Notes: a model not told the origin generated them from the letters alone. Positions 25,260 to 35,498 are shown, counted from the stretch's first letter. The stretch is DNA of 64,000 bases from Methanolobus sp. WCC4 (GCF_038022665.1 NZ_CP150629.1:2462480-2526479); one strand, 5' to 3'. Made by a program: numbers and translations.

Positions 25260-26603
25260 ATGAGCAAAATACCGGTCATATTAACAATAGCAGGATCAGA
25301 CTCAGGAGGAGGAGCCGGAATTGAGGCAGATATCAAGACAATATCCTCCCTGGGACTTCACCCAGCATGTACGATAACTTCGGTCACATCGCAGAACACA
25401 ACAGGTGTCTTAAGTGCCTATGACATCCCCTGTGAAGTTATACGCAGCCAGGCAGATGCGGTTTGCAGGGACATGAACATTCATTGGGCCAAGTCAGGAA
25501 TGCTCTCATCATCCGAGATAATATCGACTGTTGCAGGTATCGTGAAGGAATATGACCTGAAACTGGTGGTCGATCCAGTCATGGCTGCCGAGGCAGGAGG
25601 AGACCTGCTACGAAAGGATGCAATAACAACTCTGAAAGAAGAATTGCTTCCCCTGAGCCATGTTGTGACACCGAACATCAATGAAGCCAGTATCCTCTCC
25701 GGCATACAGATAACCAACATCGAAGAAGCAAAGACGGCTGCAAGGATCATCAGCCAGACAGGGGTCAACATAGTCATTGTCACCGGCGGACACCTGGATG
25801 CTACAGACCTGATATATAACAAACAGAATAACACATACACACTGATCCCCGGAAGCTTTGTGAAAGGAGGGACACACGGATCAGGGTGCACATATTCGTC
25901 TGCACTTACATCATACCTTGCACAGGGCTACGAAATCGATGAAGCTGCGAAAATGACAAAGGAATTTGTCGTCGAAGCAATAGAAGGAAGCGTACCTGTT
26001 GGAAAAGGGGTCGGACCGGTCAACCAGTTAGCACGTCTATTGAATGATTCCGGAAGATATACAGTCCTGAAGAATGTCAAAGAGGCAGTGGACACCCTCA
26101 GAGAATGCAGGGACATGGCATACCTCATACCTGAGGTCGGATGTAATATTGCCATGGCAACCCCTGATGCCCGATTTACAACAGAGGTTGCTGCAGTTAC
26201 AGGAAGGATAGTAAGGTCTAAAGGAAAGGCACAGGTTGTCGGAGATATCGAGTTCGGTGCGAGCAGCCATGTAGCCCGCATAATACTTACTGCAATGAAA
26301 CATGACCCAGCCTGCAGAGCCTGTGTTAACATCAGGTACTCGGAAGAACTTGTGGAGATATGCAGGAAAATGGACCTCAGTGTAGCATCCTTCTCCAGAG
26401 AGGAAGAACCGGTAGATACACACACAATGGACTGGGGAACAACAGATGCAATTGAAAGGCATGGAAGTGTGCCGGACATCATCTATGACAAAGGCGGAAC
26501 AGGAAAGGAAGCCATGATAAGGGTCATGGGTCACACCGCCACAGAGGTTGCAACATCAGCCATCGGGATCGCTGAGAACTATTCTGCACTTAGGGAAGAA
26601 TAA
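25260..26603 (+). CDS. thiDN: Bifunctional HMP(-P) kinase / thiamine-phosphate synthase (ThiDN)
   Basis: A 447-residue fusion. Residues 1 to about 265 are a ribokinase-fold HMP/HMP-P kinase (ThiD) with GSDSGGGAGIEADIKT at the start, QNTTGV, and the catalytic GGTHGSGCTYSSAL. The C-terminal about 175 residues are the archaeal ThiN domain, which joins HMP-PP and thiazole phosphate in place of ThiE. The start at 25260 is chosen because GGAG lies 8 nt upstream; a GTG 27 nt upstream has none. With Thi4 3 kb away, most thiamine pathway steps are represented in this window. Confidence 0.95.
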   Translation: MSKIPVILTIAGSDSGGGAGIEADIKTISSLGLHPACTITSVTSQNTTGVLSAYDIPCEVIRSQADAVCRDMNIHWAKSGMLSSSEIISTVAGIVKEYDLKLVVDPVMAAEAGGDLLRKDAITTLKEELLPLSHVVTPNINEASILSGIQITNIEEAKTAARIISQTGVNIVIVTGGHLDATDLIYNKQNNTYTLIPGSFVKGGTHGSGCTYSSALTSYLAQGYEIDEAAKMTKEFVVEAIEGSVPVGKGVGPVNQLARLLNDSGRYTVLKNVKEAVDTLRECRDMAYLIPEVGCNIAMATPDARFTTEVAAVTGRIVRSKGKAQVVGDIEFGASSHVARIILTAMKHDPACRACVNIRYSEELVEICRKMDLSVASFSREEEPVDTHTMDWGTTDAIERHGSVPDIIYDKGGTGKEAMIRVMGHTATEVATSAIGIAENYSALREE

Positions 26604-26691
26604 TAACAATATCAAGAGCAACATTATAGTAGACCGGAACAGCACTCCGGAGTCTGCATAATATCAGGTTCGATAAAGAGTGAAGATCATC

Positions 26692-27996
26692 ATGGAAACG
26701 AAGGTATCAGAGATATTCAGGGGACCTTATCTCTCAAAGGAGATAAGGAAAAGCATTAAGGAAATGGGTTTCAGGGAAGCTACTGAGATCCAGCAGAAAT
26801 GTATCCCGGACATTTTAGAAGGCAAGGACATCATCGGACAGGCACAGACAGGTACAGGGAAGACCGCAGCATTCGGGATCCCGCTCATAGAACTTCTTGA
26901 TCCTGAAAAGAAGAAACTGCAGGCGCTTGTCATATGCCCCACCAGAGAGCTTGCCGATCAGGTGTCGGAAGAGCTCACCAAGCTTGCAAAGTACATCCCC
27001 GAAATGAGGATCGCATCCATATACGGAGGAGCCTCGATCGGTTCACAGATCAATGACCTCAGATCAGGAGTACAGATAGTAACAGGCACACCGGGAAGGA
27101 TCATCGACCATCTTGAAAGAGAGACCATGCAGACCGATGACATAGGGATCGTTGTGCTCGATGAAGCAGATGAGATGCTGAATATGGGATTCAGGGAGGA
27201 TATAGAGAAGATACTCAATGCAATCCCTGATGGACGGCAGACATTGCTCTTTTCAGCCACTATGCCGGAACCCATACTCCAGCTTACCGAACAGTACCAG
27301 AAGGAACCGGAACATGTGAAAGTTACCAGGAAGGAACTGACCGCCCCAAAAGTGAAGCAGTATTACTTCGAAGTAAAGGACAATGCTAAACCGGAAGCAC
27401 TTAAAAGGTTAATAGAAGCTGAGAACATCAAGTCAGCACTTGTTTTCTGCAATACCAAGAAGACCGTTGACAAACTGGTCATCAAGTTAGGTTCATGGGG
27501 CTATCCTGCAGATGCGCTTCACGGCGACATCAAGCAAAATAAAAGAGAGCGCAGGATGGACAGGTTCAAAAATGAGGATATAGGTATCCTCGTAGCAACA
27601 GATGTGGCCGCAAGGGGCATAGATGTCGATAACATAGAAGTGGTATTGAACTACGACCTTCCGCAGGAATCCGAGACCTATGTCCACAGGATAGGAAGGA
27701 CCGCCAGAGCTGGCAGACCCGGACTTGCCTATACGTTCGTATCAGGAAAACAGATCGAGAAACTTAATGATATAAGCGGGATAACAGGAACAGAGATCAT
27801 CAAAAGAGAGACCCCCAGCAACAGGGATATTGAAAGGATAAAAGAAGAACGCATCGCGGATGATATCAGGATGATGATCAGACGCGGACATCTGGATAAA
27901 TACGATGAGTTTGTGGCAGGAATTGCGGGCGACGACATGAACTATCGCCAGATAGCTGCCGCACTTGCAAAGATGATACTCAGGAAAGAGAGATAA
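26692..27996 (+). CDS. DEAD-box ATP-dependent RNA helicase
   Basis: A 434-residue helicase core with nearly no extra domain. Motifs seen in order: Q-motif (GFREATEIQQKCIPDIL), I (AQTGTGKT), Ia (PTRELADQ), Ib (TPGRIIDHL), II (VLDEADEML), III (SATMP), IV/V (ATDVAARGID) and VI (HRIGRTARAGR). ATG 26692 is chosen over GTG 26680. It lies in a run of translation and RNA modification genes in the same direction and probably unwinds rRNA or mRNA structure; the role is general. Confidence 0.95.
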   Translation: METKVSEIFRGPYLSKEIRKSIKEMGFREATEIQQKCIPDILEGKDIIGQAQTGTGKTAAFGIPLIELLDPEKKKLQALVICPTRELADQVSEELTKLAKYIPEMRIASIYGGASIGSQINDLRSGVQIVTGTPGRIIDHLERETMQTDDIGIVVLDEADEMLNMGFREDIEKILNAIPDGRQTLLFSATMPEPILQLTEQYQKEPEHVKVTRKELTAPKVKQYYFEVKDNAKPEALKRLIEAENIKSALVFCNTKKTVDKLVIKLGSWGYPADALHGDIKQNKRERRMDRFKNEDIGILVATDVAARGIDVDNIEVVLNYDLPQESETYVHRIGRTARAGRPGLAYTFVSGKQIEKLNDISGITGTEIIKRETPSNRDIERIKEERIADDIRMMIRRGHLDKYDEFVAGIAGDDMNYRQIAAALAKMILRKER

Positions 27997-28082
27997 CTTA
28001 GTGTGAACCGCTTATAGAAGTATTTGACAGTTACATTTACTTAATACCTAACACTTGTACTTACACTTACAGAGGAAACTGA

Positions 28083-28679
28083 ATGAAAGATTTCGTTATT
28101 ATCGGACATAAAGCATTGACAACTGGTGATTTTTCACTTAACGACCTGCCCGGTTCTGCCGGAAGGATGGATATACTGTGCAGGTGCATCAATTCCGCAC
28201 TTTTCCTTTCACATGGCATGAGACGTGATGTCAATGTCCATCTTGTACTGCTGGGAGAACCTGACCCGGGAAAGATAGTAAGATTCAACGGAGAGAAACT
28301 GAAGTACCTCAACCCTGATGAGAGAAGCAGCGGGTCACTGATAAAGAAAGCGCTTGCAAAAGATGCGATCGAATATGAGAGCCAGTCAACACCGGGAGTA
28401 TATGTACGCCGTGGCGGGCTTGACACTCTTCTTAATGAGTTCAAAGAGGCAGGAAGGGACATCTATTACCTGAGGGAAGATGGAAAGGACATACGTGAAT
28501 ACGAAGGCCTCGGAACGGATGCAGTGTTCGTCCTTGGAGACCACATGGGAGTCACGGAAGAGGAAGAGGAGATAATCGATGGTGTTGCGAAACAGACACT
28601 CAACATCGGCCCAATATCACTTCATTCGGACCACTGTATGATAATTATACATAATGAACTGGACAGGAAAGAAGCATAA
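28083..28679 (+). CDS. trmY: tRNA pseudouridine(54) N1-methyltransferase
   Basis: A 198-residue SPOUT-class methyltransferase (formerly DUF358) converting pseudouridine-54 in the T loop of archaeal tRNA to N1-methylpseudouridine. Family features include the start KDFVIIGHKALTTGDFSLNDLPGSAGRMD and the C-terminal SAM-binding VLGDHMGVT...LHSDHCMIIIHNELDR. It lies directly upstream of pus10, which makes its substrate. The two genes therefore form a two-step modification module. GAGGAAACTG precedes the ATG. Confidence 0.94.
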   Translation: MKDFVIIGHKALTTGDFSLNDLPGSAGRMDILCRCINSALFLSHGMRRDVNVHLVLLGEPDPGKIVRFNGEKLKYLNPDERSSGSLIKKALAKDAIEYESQSTPGVYVRRGGLDTLLNEFKEAGRDIYYLREDGKDIREYEGLGTDAVFVLGDHMGVTEEEEEIIDGVAKQTLNIGPISLHSDHCMIIIHNELDRKEA

Positions 28680-28763
28680 CTAAAAAAGGTTATATTATAT
28701 AGTACCCATCTGTTGCAGACCACCCGGAGAGATGAGAAACCGAGATATAGATAAAGTGATCCT

Positions 28764-30056
28764 ATGAGCATACTTGAAACCGCTAAGAAGATAATTGAAG
28801 AAGGACCCATCTGCGACCATTGTATGGGCAGGCAGTTTGCCAAGTTATCCACCGGCCTTACCAATGTTGAAAGAGGACAGGCCATCAAACTGAGCCTTGT
28901 CATGGAAGGAGACGCTCTTTTCAAAGAGAGCGGTGATGAGTCACTGCTTGAAGGACTGGCAAATAGCAGCCCTTACGCCCGAAGGAGCCTGAAGATAGAG
29001 AATGAGGACGAGAAATGCTGGGTATGCCTCGGAATCTTCGAAAACCTTGATATCTGGGCGGACAGGGCCGTAGAGAGCATAGGTGACAGAGAATATTCGA
29101 CATTCCTCGTAGGCACAAAAGTGAGTGGTCTTATAGGCGAGAACGAAGAGATACTCTGGAGCGAATGCGGGATCACGCATGCAGAGCAGTTCAAGACCGA
29201 GATGAATCGCGAGGTCGGTAAGCTCATAGCAGCACGTACGGGAAAAGAGGTGGCTTTTGAAAGACCTGACATCCTGGTGACGCTGGACATTGCAGAAGGA
29301 TCGACAAGCGTGCAGGTCAAATCACTTTATATCCAGGGAAGATACAGGAAACTTGTCAGGGGCATCCCACAGACCAGATGGCCATGTCGCGGTTGCGGCG
29401 GCAGGGGTTGTGAACAATGTGATAACACCGGGAAGCAATACCCCGAATCCGTTGATGAACTGATAGGTGCAGAGGTCGTAAAGGCAGCAAATGGAACGGA
29501 TACGAAGTTCCACGGTGCAGGGCGCGAGGATATAGATGCTCTGATGCTTGGAACGGGAAGGCCTTTCGTTGTCGAGGCGGTCAACCCGACCATCCGCAGT
29601 GTGGATGTATGGGAACTGGAAAAGAAGATCAACGATTTCGCCGATGGAAAGGTAGAGGTTGAAGGACTTAAGATCGTGGAGAAGGCAGTAATTGAGACCC
29701 TGAAGTCCTCAAAGGCGGATAAAGTTTATAACCTTAAAGTTACATTCAAAGAGCCTGTTTCCACGGATAAACTCAAAGATGCTATAGACTCCCTTATCGG
29801 AGCACAGATACATCAAAGGACCCCGCAGCGTGTAGCGCACAGGCGGGCAGATCTTGTCCGAAAACGAAATGTCCATGATATGCAACTCATTGAGAAAACA
29901 GATGAGTATGCCATTATAGAAGTTCACTGTGATGGCGGCCTGTATGTCAAGGAACTTACGTCAGGGGACGATGGAAGAACTGAGCCAAGTCTCACAGGAA
30001 AACTGGGAATACAGGCTACAGTGGCTGAACTCAATGTAGTGAAAGTCGACATATGA
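28764..30056 (+). CDS. pus10: tRNA pseudouridine synthase Pus10
   Basis: A 430-residue archaeal Pus10, making pseudouridine at tRNA positions 54 and 55. The N-terminal zinc site uses CDHCMGRQF and CWVCLGIF, followed by a THUMP-containing region. A CRGCGGRGCEQCDNTG zinc knuckle lies mid-protein. The catalytic aspartate is in GAGREDIDALMLGTGRPFVVE. The C-terminus (HCDGGLYVKELTSGDDGRTEPSL) is complete. The gene follows trmY by 84 bp. Confidence 0.95.
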   Translation: MSILETAKKIIEEGPICDHCMGRQFAKLSTGLTNVERGQAIKLSLVMEGDALFKESGDESLLEGLANSSPYARRSLKIENEDEKCWVCLGIFENLDIWADRAVESIGDREYSTFLVGTKVSGLIGENEEILWSECGITHAEQFKTEMNREVGKLIAARTGKEVAFERPDILVTLDIAEGSTSVQVKSLYIQGRYRKLVRGIPQTRWPCRGCGGRGCEQCDNTGKQYPESVDELIGAEVVKAANGTDTKFHGAGREDIDALMLGTGRPFVVEAVNPTIRSVDVWELEKKINDFADGKVEVEGLKIVEKAVIETLKSSKADKVYNLKVTFKEPVSTDKLKDAIDSLIGAQIHQRTPQRVAHRRADLVRKRNVHDMQLIEKTDEYAIIEVHCDGGLYVKELTSGDDGRTEPSLTGKLGIQATVAELNVVKVDI

Positions 30057-30132
30057 GTCAGAACATCATAATGATCCAAATTAGAACATTTACATATCAA
30101 ACTAACTACCCGATCAATGGAGGAAAATAATC

Positions 30133-30426
30133 ATGGCAACATCACACGGTGAAAAACACGGTACAAGATACAAGTTGAAGAAGACTTCAAGAGAAAGAGG
30201 ACTCTCACCTATCAGCAAGGCGATCCAGGAGTTCGACAACGGTCAGATGGTCCACATCGACATCGACCCAAGCATCCAGAAAGGAATGCCACACGCAAGG
30301 TTCCAGGGCAAGACCGGTAAGGTAACCGGACAGCGCGGACGTGCCTTTGTCCTCGAGATAAGGGACGGAAAAGCTATGAAAGAGATCATATCCCTTCCAC
30401 AGCACCTGAAACCACAGAAGTACTGA
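30133..30426 (+). CDS. rpl21e: 50S ribosomal protein L21e
   Basis: A 97-residue large-subunit protein with the typical [18 protein letters not shown]-terminus and [19 protein letters not shown] centre. The strong SD GGAGG lies 9 nt before the ATG. It is the first gene of a conserved archaeal block L21e-rpoF-DUF655-rsmA-HemK2. Confidence 0.97.
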   Translation: MATSHGEKHGTRYKLKKTSRERGLSPISKAIQEFDNGQMVHIDIDPSIQKGMPHARFQGKTGKVTGQRGRAFVLEIRDGKAMKEIISLPQHLKPQKY

Positions 30427-30572
30427 GTACATAGTTCAGGTCCTGTGACCTGGATTACCTTTATTTATCGTTAGATATATCTTTACTGCGTGTATTTAAC
30501 GGAATATACAACACTATTTATCCATGCCAGCACATAATGGCGAAAATCAAATAATGCACAGAGTGTATACCA

Positions 30573-30926
30573 ATGATAGTAAAAGAAGTTCTGAGTGAAG
30601 AGTTGTTAACCCTGCCTGAAGTCAAGGGTATGTTGCACGAGATAATGGAAGAGCGTCTCAAAGACGAGGAAGAGCTTGGATATGAACTAAAGAAAGCTAT
30701 CAACCATGCAGAGATGTTCTCAAAGACAACCCCTGAGAAAGCAAGGGAACTTGTTAACAAACTCCTTGAGCTTGAAAAGATGAAACCTGAGATCGCCATC
30801 AGAGTAGCTGATGTCATGCCACAGAGCAGGGACGAGCTCAGATCACTCTACGCAAAAGAGAGATTTACCCTTACAGACGAAGAACTCGACCAGATGCTTG
30901 ACCTTGTTGAAGAAGCAATGGATTAA
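30573..30926 (+). CDS. rpoF: DNA-directed RNA polymerase subunit F (Rpb4)
   Basis: A 117-residue Rpb4 homologue. With RpoE it forms the RNA polymerase stalk that binds nascent RNA and transcription factors. The HRDC-like helical C-terminus (SRDELRSLYAKERFTLTDEELDQML) is present. Its position between L21e and DUF655 is the standard archaeal arrangement. No clear SD is visible. Confidence 0.94.
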   Translation: MIVKEVLSEELLTLPEVKGMLHEIMEERLKDEEELGYELKKAINHAEMFSKTTPEKARELVNKLLELEKMKPEIAIRVADVMPQSRDELRSLYAKERFTLTDEELDQMLDLVEEAMD

Positions 30927-31016
30927 TGGATTAGATTTATATTCGATACATCCCTTTTTTAATTCGAGAGAACTTGCATAAGTAGCATTAGGTATGATAC
31001 CGGAGGGAACGAGCAT

Positions 31017-31613
31017 ATGACAGCGAGGGGAAAACCACCTGAGAAGGAAGAGTTTGCATGGATCCTGGATTATCTTCCATATGGAAGTACTGATGATAAA
31101 AGGCCTTCTTATCAAAAGAAACCTCTTGTACAGGGAATCGGTGATAAGCACTTTGTCCTGATGGAACTTGTACCCAAGGAAGGGAAGGTACCGGATATCC
31201 AGTCCAGAGTATACATCGGAGATGGTGACAGGGACCTTGTCGACCATGTCAAGCACCGTATAGGTTATAATGATCTCAGCCACGGTGCACAGCTTGAACT
31301 ACCATTCATTCTCGGGACTATTGTAAAACATCATGAAGAAAGGTTCGTCCAGTTCTTCAATGATGCACACCCGATAACCAACAGGCTTCACATGCTTGAG
31401 CTGCTTCCTGGAATTGGAAAGAAGCTCATGTGGGCGATCATCGATGAAAGGAAGAAAGGGAAGTTCCAGACACTTGAAGAGCTTCATGAAAGGGTCGGTG
31501 GAGTACATTCACCTGAAAAGCTCGTCGTGAACAGGATTATCGACGAGATGAAGGATGACAATATCAAGTACAGACTTTTCACCACACCCCCACGTCGTCC
31601 CCGTAGCCACTAA
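31017..31613 (+). CDS. DUF655 family RNA/DNA-binding protein
   Basis: A 198-residue archaeal DUF655 protein. An OB-like N-terminal part (KHFVLMELVPKEGKVPDIQSRVYIGDG) precedes a helix-hairpin-helix region (LLPGIGKKLMWAIIDERKKGKFQTLEELHERVG). The C-terminus is basic with Pro-Arg. Function is not established; the constant position beside rpoF and rsmA suggests ribosome biogenesis or transcription-translation. GGAGG precedes the ATG. Confidence 0.92.
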   Translation: MTARGKPPEKEEFAWILDYLPYGSTDDKRPSYQKKPLVQGIGDKHFVLMELVPKEGKVPDIQSRVYIGDGDRDLVDHVKHRIGYNDLSHGAQLELPFILGTIVKHHEERFVQFFNDAHPITNRLHMLELLPGIGKKLMWAIIDERKKGKFQTLEELHERVGGVHSPEKLVVNRIIDEMKDDNIKYRLFTTPPRRPRSH

Positions 31614-31627
31614 AAGGTGTTCATCCT

Positions 31628-32437
31628 TTGGTTTATGACATATTAAGGAAATATGGTATCCGCGGCGGATACCATGACCAGCATTTTTTGATAGACGAAC
31701 GCATCCTTGACAGAATAGTGGATGCTGCCGACATCAAGCCAAACGAGACCATACTTGAAATAGGAGCAGGTATCGGCAACCTTACCGAGCGGCTTATGGC
31801 AAAAGCGGGCCACGTAGTCGCCATTGAAAGGGACCCTGAACTTGTAGAGGTCCTCATAGACCGTTTCGGCGACACTGACAAGCTCACCCTGATCCAGGGA
31901 GATGTACTTAAAGTTGACTTCCCGCCATTTGACAAAGTTGTCTCCAACCTGCCATATTCCATATCTTCAGAGATAACCTTCAAATTATTCAGATACAAGT
32001 TCGAACTTGGAATACTCATGTACCAGTACGAGTTCGCACAGAGACTTGTGGCCCATGCCAATTCAAAGGACTACAGCCGTCTTTCTGTGAACGCACACTA
32101 TTTTGCAGATACCTCACTGATAATGAAGATCCCACGAGGAGCTTTCTCACCACCTCCCGAGGTCCTGTCAGCAGTGGTTGAGATCAGACCCCGGCCGGCA
32201 GATTTCGAAGTCCTGGATGAGAAATACTTCCTTGACCTTGTGACCGCTGCCTTCGGACAGAGACGCAAGAAGGTCAGGAACTCACTCATCAGGAACAAAC
32301 AACTACTGGGCATCGATGACATGAAAGAGTTCATAAATGAACTTCCGCAGGATATGCTTGATAAAAGACCTGAGAACCTTGAGCCTGAGCAATTAGCGCA
32401 GCTTGCCAACATGCTTATCAGGCACAGGGATAAATGA
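31628..32437 (+). CDS. rsmA: 16S rRNA dimethyladenosine transferase (RsmA/KsgA/Dim1)
   Basis: A 269-residue enzyme that dimethylates two adjacent adenines near the 3' end of 16S rRNA. The SAM site ILEIGAGIGNLTERL and the catalytic NLPYSISSEITFKL motif (NLPY) are intact. The start is TTG at 31628. AAGGTG at 31614-31619, right after the DUF655 stop, is 8 nt upstream and supports this codon, and no ATG exists at a suitable place. Length agrees with archaeal homologues. Confidence 0.94.
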   Translation: MVYDILRKYGIRGGYHDQHFLIDERILDRIVDAADIKPNETILEIGAGIGNLTERLMAKAGHVVAIERDPELVEVLIDRFGDTDKLTLIQGDVLKVDFPPFDKVVSNLPYSISSEITFKLFRYKFELGILMYQYEFAQRLVAHANSKDYSRLSVNAHYFADTSLIMKIPRGAFSPPPEVLSAVVEIRPRPADFEVLDEKYFLDLVTAAFGQRRKKVRNSLIRNKQLLGIDDMKEFINELPQDMLDKRPENLEPEQLAQLANMLIRHRDK

Positions 32438-32447
32438 CCTTTCTGAC

Positions 32448-33041
32448 ATGGTAACGATCGAATACAGGAATGCAAAGGTACGTCTTGCAGAACAGGTCTA
32501 TGACCCTGCAGAGGATTCGTACCTTCTTGCAGATACAGCTCTTGAGATTGTGAAGGACGGCATGGCAGTCCTTGAGATAGGAACAGGCAGTGGTTTCGTA
32601 TCTGCGGTCCTCAAGGCCAATCGGGACATCAGGCTCATTGCAACCGAGATCAGCCCACTGGCTGCGAACTGTGCAAGGTCCAACAGGGTCGATGTTATCA
32701 GGACGGACATGTTCTCCGGGCTTAAAGCCGGAAAGCAGTTCGATGTGATCATATTCAATCCACCATATCTTCCAACCTCTGAAGATGAGAAAGTGCCTGG
32801 ATGGTTGAACTATGCATTTGATGGCGGTGTGGACGGGCGCAAGGATATTGGGCCGTTCATGGAACAGGTAGCTGACCATCTGCAACCTGATGGAGTCGTT
32901 CTGCTATTGATCTCATCACTTACAGGCATAGATGAGGTCATTTCAGAGATGGAGGTCCATAATTTCAATGCACATGTGATAGCCTCAAAAAAATGCTCTT
33001 TTGAAAAACTTGTAGTTGTAGAAGGCAGGCCAATTAAATAA
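32448..33041 (+). CDS. HemK2/PrmC-type methyltransferase
   Basis: A 197-residue class I methyltransferase of the HemK2/MTQ2 group, which in eukaryotes and archaea (with Trm112) methylates the Gln of release factor aRF1. It has a SAM motif VLEIGTGSGFVSAVL and the catalytic NPPYLP. The start ATG 32448 is 11 nt after the rsmA stop; an upstream in-frame ATG at 32403 lies inside rsmA. Alternative substrates include rRNA, tRNA or other proteins. Confidence 0.88.
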   Translation: MVTIEYRNAKVRLAEQVYDPAEDSYLLADTALEIVKDGMAVLEIGTGSGFVSAVLKANRDIRLIATEISPLAANCARSNRVDVIRTDMFSGLKAGKQFDVIIFNPPYLPTSEDEKVPGWLNYAFDGGVDGRKDIGPFMEQVADHLQPDGVVLLLISSLTGIDEVISEMEVHNFNAHVIASKKCSFEKLVVVEGRPIK

Positions 33042-33184
33042 GCATGAATTGGTACTCTATCTGATCCTGAGTCAAATAGGATAAAGGTATATAGATAATA
33101 TATTTAAATACGATAATAATATATTATATTGGTGTTCACTTGTTGAACATATTGTATAGCCCATAATTAATTTGAGGATCATAC

Positions 33185-35491
33185 ATGAAAGAACCAGTCC
33201 TCCTCAAAAACAACAAAAACAATTCCCTTAAGATTAAAAACGAACTTGAGGACATCTATGGAAAGGTCATAGTATATGACATCGATCAGGAAAGTCATGC
33301 TGAGAGACATGACCTTGAAGATCCAGGTATTTTCGTCTGCAGGATTGAAACCGATACAGATAACATAGTAGAAGATGCTATGAGAATTGCTGCAGATAAC
33401 AGGTCACCGATACTGTTCATCTTGTCCAGTCCTGAGAAATGTTCATACGACAGAATAGCCAGCATGGAAATGGTATGTTACATTAAAGAACCATATACCA
33501 GAAATGAGCTGAAATATAGTCTCAAAAAAGCTGCAAGCTCTGCAAAGATATGTGAGTGGAACTACCAGTTGCTTAACGATAGCATTAAAGACGTGCTATT
33601 CTCAATGGGACCTACCGGAAAGATCCTTTATGTAAGTCCTTCCATTGAAAAACTCTCAGGTTTTACGCAGGAAGATGTGTTCAACAGAGACCTGAAAGAA
33701 CTTGTAACTGAAGACACATTCACCTTTATATCAGGACTAATAGGCACTTTCTGCAGCAAGCTAAAAACTGGCGAAGCTGTGAGACCCCCTGTATTCGATA
33801 TGGAGATAATCCACAAAGATGGTTCAACCTTATGGGTAGAATTGACGATCAACCCTGTTTTTGATGAAGATAAGAATTTCAGGTACTTTACCGGAACAAT
33901 GCATGATATCACTGAGAAAAAAGAGGTAGAGAATGAATTAAAAGAACGGGACGAGATGTTCCGCCTTATTGCTGAAAATGCGAACGATGTGATATGGGTA
34001 CTTGGTACGAATGGAGAAGTACTTTATGTAAGCCCTTCACTCAAAAAGTTGAGAGGATACACCCCGGAGGAAATAAAGCATGAAACCATGGAAGAGAGAT
34101 TCACTCCCGAATCCGCCAAATTGGTAAAAGAGACATGGGCAAGTTTCTTCATGAGATTCAGAAAGGGAGTTATACCAGACATTCCGCAAAAGATGGAAGT
34201 TGAGCAGCCATGCAAAGATGGTTCTACCGTGTGGACAGAACTGCACATCAATCCGGTCCTCAATGATGAAGGAAATCTTAAATTCTTCCTGGGGATCAGT
34301 CGTGATATCAGTGAACGTAGAGAACGTGCAAAAGAACTGGAGAGGCAATCCCAGATACTCGATGGCATCTTTGATCTTGCGCCAATACCCATAATATTAC
34401 TGGATGGAAATGGGATCATTGAAAAGATGAACCAGGCATGCATGCGAATACAAAATATCAATCCGGAAACAGCGATAGGCAAGAAGGCCGGAGAAGTATT
34501 TTCCTGTTCAAATGCATCCTATGGAGATGGATGTGGAGCCAATGATGAATGCATCTCTTGTTTGTTCCGTAATATGGAGCTGGAAACGCTTGCAACAAAA
34601 AAGAACATCTATAAAAGAGAGGGCATCTATACCTTGCAACGACCTGATGGTTCACAAGTGAAGTTGCACATGCAGGCCTCTACTGCTTACACCAACACCC
34701 TTGATAGTGAAAAGGTCATAATGAGCTTTGAGAATATAACTCAAAGGAAAAAGGCAGAGGAAGAAATAGTCAGGTCAAAGATGGAAGCTGAAGAGGCAAG
34801 CCGCACAAAGAGCGAGTTCCTTGCGACCATGAGCCATGAACTCAGAACACCGCTGAATGCCATCATAGGTTATTCACAAATGCTTCAGGAAGAGAACTTT
34901 GGCAGCCTGACAACCAAACAGCAGAAATTTGCAAAGCATGTCCATACAAGTGGAAAGCACCTTCTTGACCTCATAAATGACATCCTTGACCTTTCAAAGG
35001 TTGAAGCAGGCAAAATGGAACTGCACTATGAAAGATTCAGTGTCAATCATGTCATGAAGAACGTGTACAACATAATAGCCCCGCTTGCAGATAAGAAAGA
35101 GATAGATATAGATTTCCTGATATCAGAGGACATAAACATATATGCGGATAAGGTCCGGTTCAAACAGATACTCTACAACCTTATGAGTAATGCCATAAAG
35201 TTCACCCACGATAATGGAAATGTGTACATAAAAGCAGAAACTGACAATGGTACTCTGAAAGTCTCAGTTGCTGATACCGGCATAGGGATGTCTGAAAAAG
35301 AACAGGAGAGACTTTTCACTCCATTCTACCAGGCAGATTCATCTACTGCAAGAAAATATCAGGGAACCGGACTTGGACTATCTATTGTAAAAAAGATGAT
35401 AGAACTCCATGATGGAACAATAGAAGTGGAAAGTGAGGCTGGAAAGGGCAGCACATTCACCTTCACATTACCTGTTGGACGTATGAACTAA
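33185..35491 (+). CDS. Cytoplasmic multi-PAS histidine kinase with degenerate receiver-like N-terminus
   Basis: A 768-residue protein without membrane segments. Residues 1 to about 120 resemble a receiver fold (a strand-helix pattern ending YIKEPYTRNELKYSLKK, like the K-P loop) but lack the acidic DD pair and a clear phosphoacceptor Asp, so it may be a pseudo-receiver. Three PAS domains follow (about 130-250, 255-380, 385-520); the third contains several cysteines (SCSNASYGDGCGANDECISC). The H-box MSHELRTPLNAI has His551, then an HATPase lobe with DTGIGM and GTGLGLSIVKK. GGAT lies 5 nt before the ATG. An AT-rich palindromic tract precedes it. A soluble redox or ligand sensor is plausible. Confidence 0.9.
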   Translation: MKEPVLLKNNKNNSLKIKNELEDIYGKVIVYDIDQESHAERHDLEDPGIFVCRIETDTDNIVEDAMRIAADNRSPILFILSSPEKCSYDRIASMEMVCYIKEPYTRNELKYSLKKAASSAKICEWNYQLLNDSIKDVLFSMGPTGKILYVSPSIEKLSGFTQEDVFNRDLKELVTEDTFTFISGLIGTFCSKLKTGEAVRPPVFDMEIIHKDGSTLWVELTINPVFDEDKNFRYFTGTMHDITEKKEVENELKERDEMFRLIAENANDVIWVLGTNGEVLYVSPSLKKLRGYTPEEIKHETMEERFTPESAKLVKETWASFFMRFRKGVIPDIPQKMEVEQPCKDGSTVWTELHINPVLNDEGNLKFFLGISRDISERRERAKELERQSQILDGIFDLAPIPIILLDGNGIIEKMNQACMRIQNINPETAIGKKAGEVFSCSNASYGDGCGANDECISCLFRNMELETLATKKNIYKREGIYTLQRPDGSQVKLHMQASTAYTNTLDSEKVIMSFENITQRKKAEEEIVRSKMEAEEASRTKSEFLATMSHELRTPLNAIIGYSQMLQEENFGSLTTKQQKFAKHVHTSGKHLLDLINDILDLSKVEAGKMELHYERFSVNHVMKNVYNIIAPLADKKEIDIDFLISEDINIYADKVRFKQILYNLMSNAIKFTHDNGNVYIKAETDNGTLKVSVADTGIGMSEKEQERLFTPFYQADSSTARKYQGTGLGLSIVKKMIELHDGTIEVESEAGKGSTFTFTLPVGRMN

Positions 35492-35498
35492 AGAAAGG

